DNA from: Myroides odoratimimus
GTDB lineage: Bacteria > Bacteroidota > Bacteroidia > Flavobacteriales > Flavobacteriaceae
Reading direction: 5' to 3'
Assembly (NCBI RefSeq): GCF_030326305.1
Contig: NZ_JACAKB010000002.1
Coordinates: forward strand, 248,001 to 312,000
DNA: 64,000 nucleotides
In this document: piece by piece, positions 44,486-52,608 of the stretch
How positions within the stretch are numbered: the first letter of the stretch is position 1
How the letters are laid out: each line of letters opens with the position of its first letter
Program-made: the position numbers and the translations under genes
Notes under the pieces: model-generated
What the model saw: only the letters and a program-made list of their open reading frames with translations
Told to the model about the DNA's origin: nothing
The model's database searches: none

Positions 44486-45175
44486 CTACTTAATACGTTC
44501 ATCACTTTCTATCACACCATCTCTAAGTCTAATGATGCGATGTGCATGCGCAGCTATATCTTCTTCATGTGTTACTAGTATAACTGTATTTCCATTCGCA
44601 TGTATTTCATCGAATAGACTCATTATTTCTACAGAAGTCTTAGTATCTAAATTTCCTGTTGGCTCATCAGCTAATATAATAGCTGGTTTATTCACTAGAG
44701 CACGAGCTACAGCTACACGTTGCCTCTGCCCTCCTGAGAGTTGATTAGGATGATGATCTATACGATCACTTAATCCCACCTGATCTAGTACTTCTTTTGC
44801 ACGCGCATTGCGTTCTGCTTTAGAATTACCAGCATATACCATAGGTAGCGCCACATTGTCTAACGCAGTCGTTCTAGGCAATAAATTAAAAGTCTGGAAT
44901 ACAAAACCGATATGCTTATTTCGAATCTCTGCTAATTGATCATCTTTTAGAGCACTAACATCTTTACCATCTAGGTAATAGCTACCCGAAGTAGGTGTAT
45001 CTAAGCACCCCAATATATTCATCAAGGTAGACTTGCCGCTTCCTGAGGGTCCCATTAGAGCAACATAATCTCCTTTTGCTATTTCTAAATTTACACCTTT
45101 CAACACATATACTGTTTCAGAGCCTAATTTAAAATCGCGTTTAATATCTTTTATTTGAATAATATGAGTAGACAT
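44486..45175 (-). CDS. ABC transporter ATP-binding protein, MacB/LolD type
   Basis: 229-residue ATPase: Walker [10 protein letters not shown] (about 42-50), signature [15 protein letters not shown], Walker [14 protein letters not shown]-loop LVTHEEDIA. The [17 protein letters not shown] and DEPTGNLD segments are typical of the MacB/LolD/FtsE-like group that drives lipoprotein release or efflux. No permease gene is adjacent, so its partner must lie elsewhere; the substrate is unknown. Confidence 0.92.
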   Translation of the reverse strand: MSTHIIQIKDIKRDFKLGSETVYVLKGVNLEIAKGDYVALMGPSGSGKSTLMNILGCLDTPTSGSYYLDGKDVSALKDDQLAEIRNKHIGFVFQTFNLLPRTTALDNVALPMVYAGNSKAERNARAKEVLDQVGLSDRIDHHPNQLSGGQRQRVAVARALVNKPAIILADEPTGNLDTKTSVEIMSLFDEIHANGNTVILVTHEEDIAAHAHRIIRLRDGVIESDERIK

Positions 45176-45295
45176 AATAGATAGTTTAGTTATGCTTTTA
45201 GTTCATTATCTTTTCTGACGATCTGAAAGACTCTTCTAAGATAAATAAATTACTAGAAATAATACATCTACGTGCTAACTATCTGATAGAAACTA

Positions 45296-45784
45296 TTACA
45301 TACGTAGAATAAAATGTTGTTTTAATTGCTCTGATCTAACAAATGCCACACCGTAATAATAGAAATCTACCGTAGCACTGAAGCCTTCATCTAACACAAT
45401 CTGTTTCCATAAAGCCTCCACATCTTCTCGTCCTTCTCTTCTATCAATCACAAGGACGCTATCATTATGCATTCGAGTACGTAGTTTAGTTATATCGACG
45501 TCATTAACACTAGACATATAGATCATATCTACTACATCAGAAGATTCATTCAGTGATTCAGCACAAGCCACCTCCACAGATAAGACTCCATGTACAGCAA
45601 GAGACTGAGGTTGATAATAGCTTAGCATGCGCAACATAAAAGCATCTTTCTTAGCCATTCCTCTCCATCTGCTATCTTTAGGATATAATCCTTTAGTCAG
45701 TAAATTAAATATAAATGGAGAGTGTACCCCATGTTCATTACTTGACTTCCACCAATATCTAAAATAGTTCTCTTTCTTAGTCAT
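45296..45784 (-). CDS. Shrunken SAM-methyltransferase-like protein
   Basis: 162 residues. Start (YFRYWWKSSNEHGVHSPF) and end (DFYYYGVAFVRSEQLKQHF) match a Flavobacteria-wide class I methyltransferase family of about 230-250 residues. The middle region with the glycine-rich SAM motif (typically ELGTSLG) is missing: only LAVHGVLSVEVACAESL stands in its place. So it may be a non-catalytic remnant or a derived protein. The frame itself is intact. Family comparison is from memory. Confidence 0.65.
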   Translation of the reverse strand: MTKKENYFRYWWKSSNEHGVHSPFIFNLLTKGLYPKDSRWRGMAKKDAFMLRMLSYYQPQSLAVHGVLSVEVACAESLNESSDVVDMIYMSSVNDVDITKLRTRMHNDSVLVIDRREGREDVEALWKQIVLDEGFSATVDFYYYGVAFVRSEQLKQHFILRM

Positions 45785-45828
45785 CCCATTATAGTAAAGA
45801 TTCTTCTACAAAAATACATATAAATAAA

Positions 45829-45854
45829 AAAAGCTTCTCAAATGAGAAGCTTTT
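45829..45854 (-). terminator. Terminator of the tRNA-Arg pair
   Basis: AAAAGCTTCTC pairs with GAGAAGCTTTT, just beyond the 3' end of the first-listed tRNA on the minus strand, followed by T residues. Confidence 0.88.
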
Positions 45855-45856
45855 AG

Positions 45857-45930
45857 TGACCGCGGCAGGATTCAAACCTGCAACCTTCTGAGCCGTAATC
45901 AGATGCGCTATTCAGTTGCGCCACGCGGCC
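45857..45930 (-). tRNA. tRNA-Arg (anticodon ACG), copy 1
   Basis: 74 bases folding as a full cloverleaf on the minus strand. Acceptor GGCCGCG pairs with CGCGGTC, with discriminator A; the seven-base anticodon loop TTACGGC gives anticodon ACG (read as ICG for CGN arginine codons); the T arm has GTTTGAATCC. The CCA end is not encoded. Confidence 0.95.
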
Positions 45931-45957
45931 ATTAATTCTTTTATTTATTTCTATCAC

Positions 45958-45979
45958 AGTCTTGATTCAAATCAAGACT
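45958..45979. repeat. Hairpin between the two tRNA-Arg genes
   Basis: AGTCTTGATT and AATCAAGACT form a perfect 10-bp dyad with a two-base centre, in the 53-base spacer of the tRNA pair. It could mark RNA processing. Confidence 0.7.
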
Positions 45980-45983
45980 TTAG

Positions 45984-46057
45984 TGACCACGGCAGGATTC
46001 AAACCTGCAACCTTCTGAGCCGTAATCAGATGCGCTATTCAGTTGCGCCACGTGGCC
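45984..46057 (-). tRNA. tRNA-Arg (anticodon ACG), copy 2
   Basis: 74 bases, same as copy 1 except for acceptor pair 5-68, which is A-T here (GGCCACG / CGTGGTC) and G-C in copy 1. The exchange keeps the stem paired. Anticodon ACG; CCA not encoded. Confidence 0.95.
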
Positions 46058-46343
46058 TATTGCTTAATTGCGAGTGCAAATATAGGACGATATTCTGTAA
46101 ATACAAACCCAGCAATAAAAAAATATCAATTAATTTTCACCTCTATTTTTTAACTTTCTTACTATTAATCGTTTAATGATTTGAAAAAAAATAATTTTAA
46201 CATCTCTTTTATTAGATCTTTTCTACCAAAACCTTAGCTTCTTTCATTTCTTAGGTAATATTTATTTGAATCTATAAGAGAAAAACAAATCAAAAGTGAG
46301 TCTATATCTAATACCACAGAGAGTATTACAAACAAATAAAACT

Positions 46344-46673
46344 TTAAAAATCTCCTTTAGACGGTAAAAAATGTAGGAATAATATCGCTGTAATAACGAA
46401 AATCATCAAAACAAAATAGAATGGATTACCTGTAAAAAGACCACAGACCAAAAATAACACAGTTGCCACAACTCCTATAAATAAGAAGTCAAAACTCTTT
46501 TTATCGATTAAATCATCGTCCCATTCCTCTTCTTCTTCTCTCAACATTTCCTCTTGTTCCTGTTTATATTGAAGATATTCTTCCTTGGTATTAAAACGCT
46601 TAATAGAGAAAAACCTTCTAACGATAAAATAGGCTAGTATAGCTACTACTATAAATATTGTTAGTTCATACAT
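46344..46673 (-). CDS. Hypothetical small membrane protein
   Basis: 109 residues: one N-terminal helix (about 3-18), a charged middle (TKEEYLQYKQEQEEMLREEEEEWDD, seen at about 35-58) that may form a short coiled coil, and two C-terminal helices (about 66-100). Not recognised. Lone gene between the tRNA pair and rho. Confidence 0.6.
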   Translation of the reverse strand: MYELTIFIVVAILAYFIVRRFFSIKRFNTKEEYLQYKQEQEEMLREEEEEWDDDLIDKKSFDFLFIGVVATVLFLVCGLFTGNPFYFVLMIFVITAILFLHFLPSKGDF

Positions 46674-46872
46674 AATCTTCTTCTTTTACACCCTATACTC
46701 TGACAAAAAACAACTAGACAAAAACCAATACAGCATTCTACTACTGACTTCTCTTTATATCGTCATTTCTTCTGTCATTAAAACTGAGTCAAAGAAACAA
46801 CTTTTGTTTTATTCTCAAAACATTTTATATTGAAAATTACACATTTACATAATATTTAAGAAATTAATCATA

Positions 46873-46915
46873 AAAAAAAAGAGAACACTTATAAATTATA
46901 AATGTCCTCTTTTCC
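46873..46915 (-). terminator. Terminator of rho (imperfect hairpin)
   Basis: Stem of AAGAG/CTCTT, ACA/TGT and TTATAA halves with two mismatches, followed on the minus strand by a long T-run. Confidence 0.7.
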
Positions 46916-46934
46916 AATATACATACAGGTTATT

Positions 46935-48845
46935 TTACTTGCTTAATGTTTTTAATACCTCGTCATTATTCGTAGTATTTTTCACATTGTCAATGATAGA
47001 TGTCATCGCTTCTACAGAGTTCATATCATCTATATATCTTCTAACCATAAGAGCACGCTTAAGCTCCCATTCGTTTAATAATAAATCATCTCTACGTGTA
47101 CTAGATGAAGTAATATCTATCGCAGGGAAAATACGTTTATTTGCCAACTTACGATCTAGCTGTAACTCCATATTACCAGTGCCTTTAAATTCTTCGAAAA
47201 TCACCTCGTCCATTTTAGATCCCGTATCCACTAAAGCTGTAGCAATAATACTAAGAGATCCTCCATTTTCTATATTACGAGCCGCTCCGAAGAAACGTTT
47301 TGGTTTTTGTAATGCATTAGCATCTACCCCTCCACTTAACACCTTTCCAGATGCTGGCTGTACAGTATTATAAGCTCTTGCTAAACGCGTGATAGAGTCT
47401 AATAAGATTACTACATCATGACCGCACTCTACTAATCTCTTTGCTTTCTCTAATACGATATTAGCTACCTTCACATGTCTTTCTGCTGGTTCGTCGAATG
47501 TAGAAGCAATTACCTCAGCATTCACACTACGTTGCATATCTGTCACCTCTTCAGGACGCTCATCTATAAGTAATACGATTAAGTATGCCTCAGGGTGATT
47601 AGCAGCGATAGCATTCGCTACATCCTTTAAAAGAACAGTCTTACCTGTCTTTGGTTGAGCTACGATCATACCACGTTGCCCTTTACCGATAGGAGCAAAC
47701 ATATCCATTAGACGGGTAGAAATAGTACTACTCTTCGCATCTAGATTAAATTTTTCATTCGGGAACAAAGGAGTCAAATGCTCAAAAGAAACTCTATCTC
47801 TAACAGACTGAGGGTCATGACCATTAATTTTTAACACCTTTACTAATGGGAAGAACTTCTCTCCTTCTTTTGGAGGGCGCACCACTCCTTTTACTGTATC
47901 ACCAGTCTTAAGACCAAATAATCTAATCTGTGACTGAGATAAATAAATATCATCCGGAGATGATAAATAGTTGTAATCCGCAGAACGCAAGAATCCATAT
48001 CCATCAGGCATCATCTCTAATACCCCTTCACTCTCTATAATACCATCAAATTCATAATCAGGTTCTCTGAAATTATTCTTTTTGTTGTTATTATTTCTAT
48101 TCTGTTGATTGTTATTTCTTTTTTGATTGTCGTTTTCAGACTGTTGCGTAGTAGTATTGTCTACAGTAGACACTTCCTCTTTCGTTACAGGCTCTCTATC
48201 TACTGCTGTAGCATTACCTCCTTCAGTAGAAGTATTATTCTTTGGTTGTGATTGTTGTTGACGAGATTTAAAATCACGTTTTTGTCCATCACGTCTATTA
48301 TTATCAGATTGTCTCTTTTTGAAATCCCTTCTATTTTCGTTTGTAGAACCTACTTTTTCTTCAGCAGTTGATTCACTTACGGTTTCTTTCTTCTGTTCTT
48401 GTTTCGCAGGAACTTCTTCATTTCTGTGCTGAGATGTTTTGCGTTGCGCATTATCAGCTAAAACACGAGAAGCCTGTTCCACTTTACTCTCTACCTTACC
48501 CTCATCCTCATTAGGTTTACCTAGTCTAGGTCTTTTTGATTTCTCAGTAGTAGGAGTTGTATTTTGATTAGCTATTTTATCTGTTTTTACATCGTTATTA
48601 GCATTATCTACAGCTACTTTTTTAGCCACTGCAGGAGCCTTCTTTTCCTCTAAAGGAGCTTTATCCACAGGTTTAGCTTTTACAGGTGCTTTTTTTCCCT
48701 CTGCATTTGTCGCTTGTTGATGTTCTAATATCTGCCCTATAAGTTCGTCTTTTTTCAAAGAAGCCACCTTAGCAATTTTTGCTTTTTTAGCAATCTCCTG
48801 AAGATCTGCGACCTTCATTTTTTTTAGTTCGGAAATTTCAAACAT
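46935..48845 (-). CDS. rho: Transcription termination factor Rho with long N-terminal extension
   Basis: 636-residue hexameric RNA helicase. A Rho_N-like start ([20 protein letters not shown]) is followed by a low-complexity basic/Asn-rich extension (about 50-265), which is typical of Bacteroidota and may add RNA binding. The RNA-binding cold-shock-like domain (about 270-335, [20 protein letters not shown]) precedes the ATPase core with Walker A AQPKTGKT (around 395-402), Walker [16 protein letters not shown], and the Q-loop. E. coli Rho is 419 residues. Single gene. Confidence 0.97.
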   Translation of the reverse strand: MFEISELKKMKVADLQEIAKKAKIAKVASLKKDELIGQILEHQQATNAEGKKAPVKAKPVDKAPLEEKKAPAVAKKVAVDNANNDVKTDKIANQNTTPTTEKSKRPRLGKPNEDEGKVESKVEQASRVLADNAQRKTSQHRNEEVPAKQEQKKETVSESTAEEKVGSTNENRRDFKKRQSDNNRRDGQKRDFKSRQQQSQPKNNTSTEGGNATAVDREPVTKEEVSTVDNTTTQQSENDNQKRNNNQQNRNNNNKKNNFREPDYEFDGIIESEGVLEMMPDGYGFLRSADYNYLSSPDDIYLSQSQIRLFGLKTGDTVKGVVRPPKEGEKFFPLVKVLKINGHDPQSVRDRVSFEHLTPLFPNEKFNLDAKSSTISTRLMDMFAPIGKGQRGMIVAQPKTGKTVLLKDVANAIAANHPEAYLIVLLIDERPEEVTDMQRSVNAEVIASTFDEPAERHVKVANIVLEKAKRLVECGHDVVILLDSITRLARAYNTVQPASGKVLSGGVDANALQKPKRFFGAARNIENGGSLSIIATALVDTGSKMDEVIFEEFKGTGNMELQLDRKLANKRIFPAIDITSSSTRRDDLLLNEWELKRALMVRRYIDDMNSVEAMTSIIDNVKNTTNNDEVLKTLSK

Positions 48846-49004
48846 ATAAATGTTTATAGATTATAAAAATATTGAGTTGTGTAATTTTAAATAAGAATGG
48901 AAATTTAAAATAGAATTGTCGTATTATGAAGAACTTACGACAGTACTGATGCAATATTACGAATAAAATTTTATAAACAATAGGTTTTTATAAAAAAGAA
49001 ACAC

Positions 49005-49012
49005 TATTTTTG
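49005..49012 (+). promoter_or_regulatory. -7 element (TATTTTTG) of the DUF4293 gene
   Basis: Exact TAnnTTTG, 22 bases before the start at 49035. Confidence 0.65.
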
Positions 49013-49034
49013 TACTTCATACATTTTTACAATT

Positions 49035-49451
49035 ATGTTACAGAGAATACAGACTGTTTATTTGATTCTTGTTTTTATCATTATGGGAGTGCTACCTTTT
49101 TTCTTCCCATTATGGACAAATGGTGCGAATGAACCTATCTATTTCATGATGATGCCTTCATCTACTATCCTATTTGGATTATCTACTGCTCTTACTGTAG
49201 TAGCTATTATGGGGTATAAAAATAGAAAGAGACAGTTTGTAATTAATAGATTGAATATAATATCAAACTTTATACTATTAGGATTATTTGTATATCGTAC
49301 ACTAACAGTATCTGGAGAAACTGCGGAAGCTATTTCTGAGAAAGGTATTGGGATGTTCCTCCCTATTATTTCTATCCTGTTCCTTGTCTTAGCGAACAGA
49401 GCCATTAAAAAGGATGAAGATCTCGTAAAATCTGTGGATCGTTTACGATAA
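49035..49451 (+). CDS. DUF4293 membrane protein
   Basis: 138 residues, four helices (about 5-25, 42-60, 70-85, 98-118). The start MLQRIQTVYLILVFIIMGVL is the DUF4293 mark, a family found in Bacteroidota, usually as a single gene near rho. Function unknown. Confidence 0.88.
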   Translation: MLQRIQTVYLILVFIIMGVLPFFFPLWTNGANEPIYFMMMPSSTILFGLSTALTVVAIMGYKNRKRQFVINRLNIISNFILLGLFVYRTLTVSGETAEAISEKGIGMFLPIISILFLVLANRAIKKDEDLVKSVDRLR

Positions 49452-49479
49452 ACCTAACATCTTAGTTTATTAGTGCGTT

Positions 49480-49515
49480 AAAAAAGCCGAACCTATATGA
49501 GTTCGGCTTTTTTGT
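49480..49515. terminator. Terminator between converging genes
   Basis: AAAAAGCCGAAC pairs with GTTCGGCTTTTT around an 8-base loop. The minus-strand stop codon of the phosphodiesterase gene (49493-49495) lies in the loop. Confidence 0.92.
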
Positions 49516-50005
49516 TTTTAGGCCATTCGATAATTTCCATATCCTTTATAGTTCCATTATCTATCACAAAACGCAACATCGTACGTACCTGATGAAAACC
49601 ACTTATACCGGCAGCACCAGGATTTAGATGAAGTACTCCCATCATCTGATCATACTGCACCTTCAGTATATGAGAGTGCCCACAGATATAGATGCCTGGT
49701 TTTTCTAGCTTTATTCGCTCTTTTACTTGAGCTCTATACTTCCCAGGATAGCCCCCTATGTGGATCATATAGACTTTCATCCCTTCACAATCAAAGAATA
49801 ACTCTTCTGAAAATTCTAGTCGAGCCTCTTTACCATCTATATTCCCCCATACGCATCTAAGCGGTTTTAACGCCTTTATGGTATCGGTCACTACTAAGTC
49901 TCCTATATCACCTGCATGCCATACCTCATCTGCCTGTCTGACATACTTAAGAATAGACTCATCTATAGTGCCGTGCGTATCTGATAGTAATAATATTTTT
50001 TTCAC
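49493..50005 (-). CDS. YfcE/MJ0936-type metallophosphoesterase
   Basis: 170-residue cytosolic dimetal phosphodiesterase: LLSDTHGTID (residues 5-14), WHAGDIGDL, VWGNIDGKEARL, MIHIGGYPGKY, CGHSHILKVQ and LHLNPGAAG, the six metal/phosphate-binding motifs in order. The physiological substrate is unknown. Its stop codon falls within the loop of the terminator for the converging gene. Confidence 0.93.
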   Translation of the reverse strand: MKKILLLSDTHGTIDESILKYVRQADEVWHAGDIGDLVVTDTIKALKPLRCVWGNIDGKEARLEFSEELFFDCEGMKVYMIHIGGYPGKYRAQVKERIKLEKPGIYICGHSHILKVQYDQMMGVLHLNPGAAGISGFHQVRTMLRFVIDNGTIKDMEIIEWPKNKKAELI

Positions 50006-50025
50006 CTGTATCTATTTATAATAAG

Positions 50026-50050
50026 ATAGCCTCTCTTAGTGAGAGGCTAT
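50026..50050 (-). terminator. Terminator of the M64 peptidase gene
   Basis: ATAGCCTCTC pairs with GAGAGGCTAT around TTAGT, right after the peptidase stop. The T-tract after it is weak. Confidence 0.65.
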
Positions 50051-50057
50051 ACTATGA

Positions 50058-51326
50058 TTACTCTGTATAAAACAAAATTAATTCTTCTATTGCATTCTGA
50101 CAAACAGGACAGAACTCTGGGTACTGATTCGTTTTCATTCTACAGTCTAATGTACCTTTATACACCTTGCGTCCTTCTAATCCTTCATATACTCCTAACG
50201 GGTATTTCTTACTGTCTTTTTCTAAAGTAGGTACCGGAGTTCCCTTTTTAAGCATTTTTTTCCACTTGCTATCAAAGTCTACTAACGTAGTTATATTCTG
50301 CTCCCAAGGTTCTGTCTGATTAGAAATCAAATCACTCAACACATCATTTGGATAAAAATACTCATCTGCTAATCCTGCAAAACTATGCCCAAACTCGTGT
50401 ACTACCACAGGTTTAAAATCCTTATGTCCTGTAGTCGTCAATGTATACGAATTATAGATTCCTCCTCCTCCATACACATCTGTATTTGCAAGAATGATGA
50501 TGTGCTCATAAGGAATACCTGCCAATACATCATGTAACTTCTTAATTCTATTTGTAGTCAAATAACGCTCCGAATAAAAAGTATCAAAATTAGACTCTAC
50601 AGCTGTCTTTTTCCAATCTCCTTGTCTTGGAACACTTACCCCTGAGTCTTTAGAAGCGCTCTGTACAGCAATAAAATTAAAATTATCAGCAAATTTATCG
50701 AAAGGCTTATGCGCTAATAATTGTTCTATAGACACCTTTACAGCATCCATAAATTTTCCCATTTCTTCTTCTTTAAATCCTTCTGCTACGAATACAACAT
50801 TGATTGCCTTAGCGTTATCTTTCGCTTTATGTACATATTCATGTTTAGTTACGTCTTTAGTTCCCTTAGTATGGATTAATATATCTTTAGGATCCACATG
50901 GTGTACTAATTTATCTTTTTCTTTTCCATCCGCATCGAAGAGTATTAGCTCTATACGCACATTATCTTTCGGAAACGGTACTAAAAACACATTCTCAAAG
51001 CTTTTTGTATTCTTCTGTGCTTCCTCTGTAGATAACCACTCTTGGAATAGTGTACTGAAGCTATTGGTATAGATTAATGTATTTGTTTGCTCATCATATA
51101 CACGCACTTGTCCATTTCCTTTTAAGGCATTCTCTCCTAAGTTATGTGTACGCCCAGCCCATGAAGGCAAAGAGATTAATTCATCTAACAAAATAAATTG
51201 TCTCTCGTTATTTCCTCCGAATACATAATCTAGACGCAATGTTTTGTCTTCAAAATATTGATTAAAATCCTGTGCCTGTACATAAGAGCCTATACACAAG
51301 CCCAGTAATACTAGTAGTTTTTTCAT
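50058..51326 (-). CDS. Secreted M64-family peptidase
   Basis: 422-residue exported zinc protease. Signal peptide (MKKLLVLLGLCIGSYVQAQ), an N-terminal beta domain (about 20-150), then the peptidase M64 domain: NVVFVAEGFKEEEMGKF and the zinc motif VHEFGHSFAGLADEYF with His310, Glu311, His314. The Cys motif DCRMK...FCPVCQNAI is near the end. The family name comes from an IgA-cleaving enzyme, but members in Flavobacteria are general secreted proteases. The upstream gap holds the second 11-bp repeat locus. Confidence 0.93.
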   Translation of the reverse strand: MKKLLVLLGLCIGSYVQAQDFNQYFEDKTLRLDYVFGGNNERQFILLDELISLPSWAGRTHNLGENALKGNGQVRVYDEQTNTLIYTNSFSTLFQEWLSTEEAQKNTKSFENVFLVPFPKDNVRIELILFDADGKEKDKLVHHVDPKDILIHTKGTKDVTKHEYVHKAKDNAKAINVVFVAEGFKEEEMGKFMDAVKVSIEQLLAHKPFDKFADNFNFIAVQSASKDSGVSVPRQGDWKKTAVESNFDTFYSERYLTTNRIKKLHDVLAGIPYEHIIILANTDVYGGGGIYNSYTLTTTGHKDFKPVVVHEFGHSFAGLADEYFYPNDVLSDLISNQTEPWEQNITTLVDFDSKWKKMLKKGTPVPTLEKDSKKYPLGVYEGLEGRKVYKGTLDCRMKTNQYPEFCPVCQNAIEELILFYTE

Positions 51327-51836
51327 TATTAATATAGTTAGGTTAATTGGGTTAATTACTTGTTACAACAAGTCAAGTCGTAAAAATAAACATTATTCTA
51401 AACTATCTCTTGGTTTTAACGTTGTTTACTTCGTATAGAGTTAATTGACCTGTCCATAGAGTTAGTCTTTCTGCTATAATCAACATAATTTTATCAGAGC
51501 CATCAGCCTAATGCACTGCTCACAGTAGAGTTATACACATTAAGCACGCAATTACGAAAGATCAAAAAATTGATTTTTTCTGAAGTCATCGCATAGTGGT
51601 CGGATAGTGATCGCATAGTGGTCACATAAAAAAAGGATAATACTATGCGATCACTATACTATCAAACTACGATCATTATTCTATCATAATAGCTCTAAAT
51701 AAATCTAATTTTCATTCTTGCCTAACACGAATAGCAATTCATCTAGCCCTTTCACTTGATAATTATTTGTTCTTCTATTAAAAATATGAGTTCCTAATTT
51801 TATAATAACATCAACTACCTAGTCCCGATTTTAAAG
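51327..51836. other. Gene-free stretch between divergent M64 peptidase and truA
   Basis: About 510 AT-rich bases without a gene. It contains the 11-bp repeat array at 51584-51688 and the truA promoter at its right end. Confidence 0.6.
51584..51688. repeat. 11-bp unit array with inverted arms (locus B)
   Basis: Left arm: four units, AGTCATCGCAT (51584), AGTGGTCGGAT (51595), AGTGATCGCAT (51606), AGTGGTCACAT (51617). After a 17-base A-rich spacer the right arm begins: ATGCGATCACT (51645), then three degenerate units (51656, 51667, 51678) still in 11-base step. The consensus AGTGRTCGCAT and the two-armed plan are the same as at 18169-18251. Confidence 0.88.
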
Positions 51837-51844
51837 TATATTTG
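51837..51844 (+). promoter_or_regulatory. -7 element (TATATTTG) of truA
   Basis: Exact TAnnTTTG, 26 bases before the TTG start of truA. Confidence 0.65.
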
Positions 51845-51870
51845 CGTTTTACAAAACAAAGAGAATTACA

Positions 51871-52608
51871 TTGAGATACTTTTTAGAATTCGCATATAAC
51901 GGAACACATTATCACGGATGGCAATTACAACCTGATGCTATATCAGTACAGGAAGTACTGACTAAAGCAATCTCTACCCTACTACGCACCACTATAGAGC
52001 TAGTGGGAGCAGGTAGAACAGATGCTGGAGTACATGCTAAGCAGATGTATGCACACTTTGATCACGAGTTACCTTTTGACAAAGATTCTTTAGTACAACG
52101 AATGAATTCTTTTTTACCTGAAGACATTGTTATTTATAATATACATACCGTAGCAGATGATGCCCACGCACGCTTCGATGCGACGGCACGTACCTACGAG
52201 TATCACATTCATCAGTATAAAGATGCGTTCTGTAACGCGGGTAGCTACTACCACTTTAGACCACTGAATGTAGCATTAATGAATCAAGCTGCTCAAATCT
52301 TATTTGAGTATGAAGACTTTGAATGTTTCTCTAAGACACATACAGATGTATTCACCTTTAATTGTACTATTTATAAAGCACATTGGGACATTCTACCTGA
52401 TAACAGACTAGTATTCACCATATCTGCTAATCGCTTCCTCCGCAATATGGTCAGAGCGATAGTGGGTACCTTAGTCAATGTAGGACTTGAAAAAATAACA
52501 CTAGATGACTTCAGAACGATAATAGAAAGTAAAGACAGAGGCAAAGCTGGCTTTTCTGTACCTGGAAAAGGTCTTTATTTAACTCAAGTTAGTTACCCTT
52601 ACTTATGA
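51871..52608 (+). CDS. truA: tRNA pseudouridine synthase TruA
   Basis: 245-residue enzyme making pseudouridine at tRNA positions 38-40. Catalytic Asp51 in GAGRTDAGVHA; FDATARTYEYHI and FLRNMVRAIVGTLV are family motifs. The start is TTG 51871 (LRYFLEFAYNG), the only start that includes the conserved N-terminal strand. Its stop overlaps the next gene by 4 bases (ATGA). Confidence 0.95.
   Translation: MRYFLEFAYNGTHYHGWQLQPDAISVQEVLTKAISTLLRTTIELVGAGRTDAGVHAKQMYAHFDHELPFDKDSLVQRMNSFLPEDIVIYNIHTVADDAHARFDATARTYEYHIHQYKDAFCNAGSYYHFRPLNVALMNQAAQILFEYEDFECFSKTHTDVFTFNCTIYKAHWDILPDNRLVFTISANRFLRNMVRAIVGTLVNVGLEKITLDDFRTIIESKDRGKAGFSVPGKGLYLTQVSYPYL

Noticed and set aside
45857-46057. tRNA-associated integration site
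   Set aside because: No integrase, no partial tRNA copy or direct repeat at a distance; the duplicate is a complete tRNA gene.
45916-46176. 86-codon open frame over the tRNA pair
   Set aside because: It runs antisense across a tRNA gene and has no protein-like pattern.
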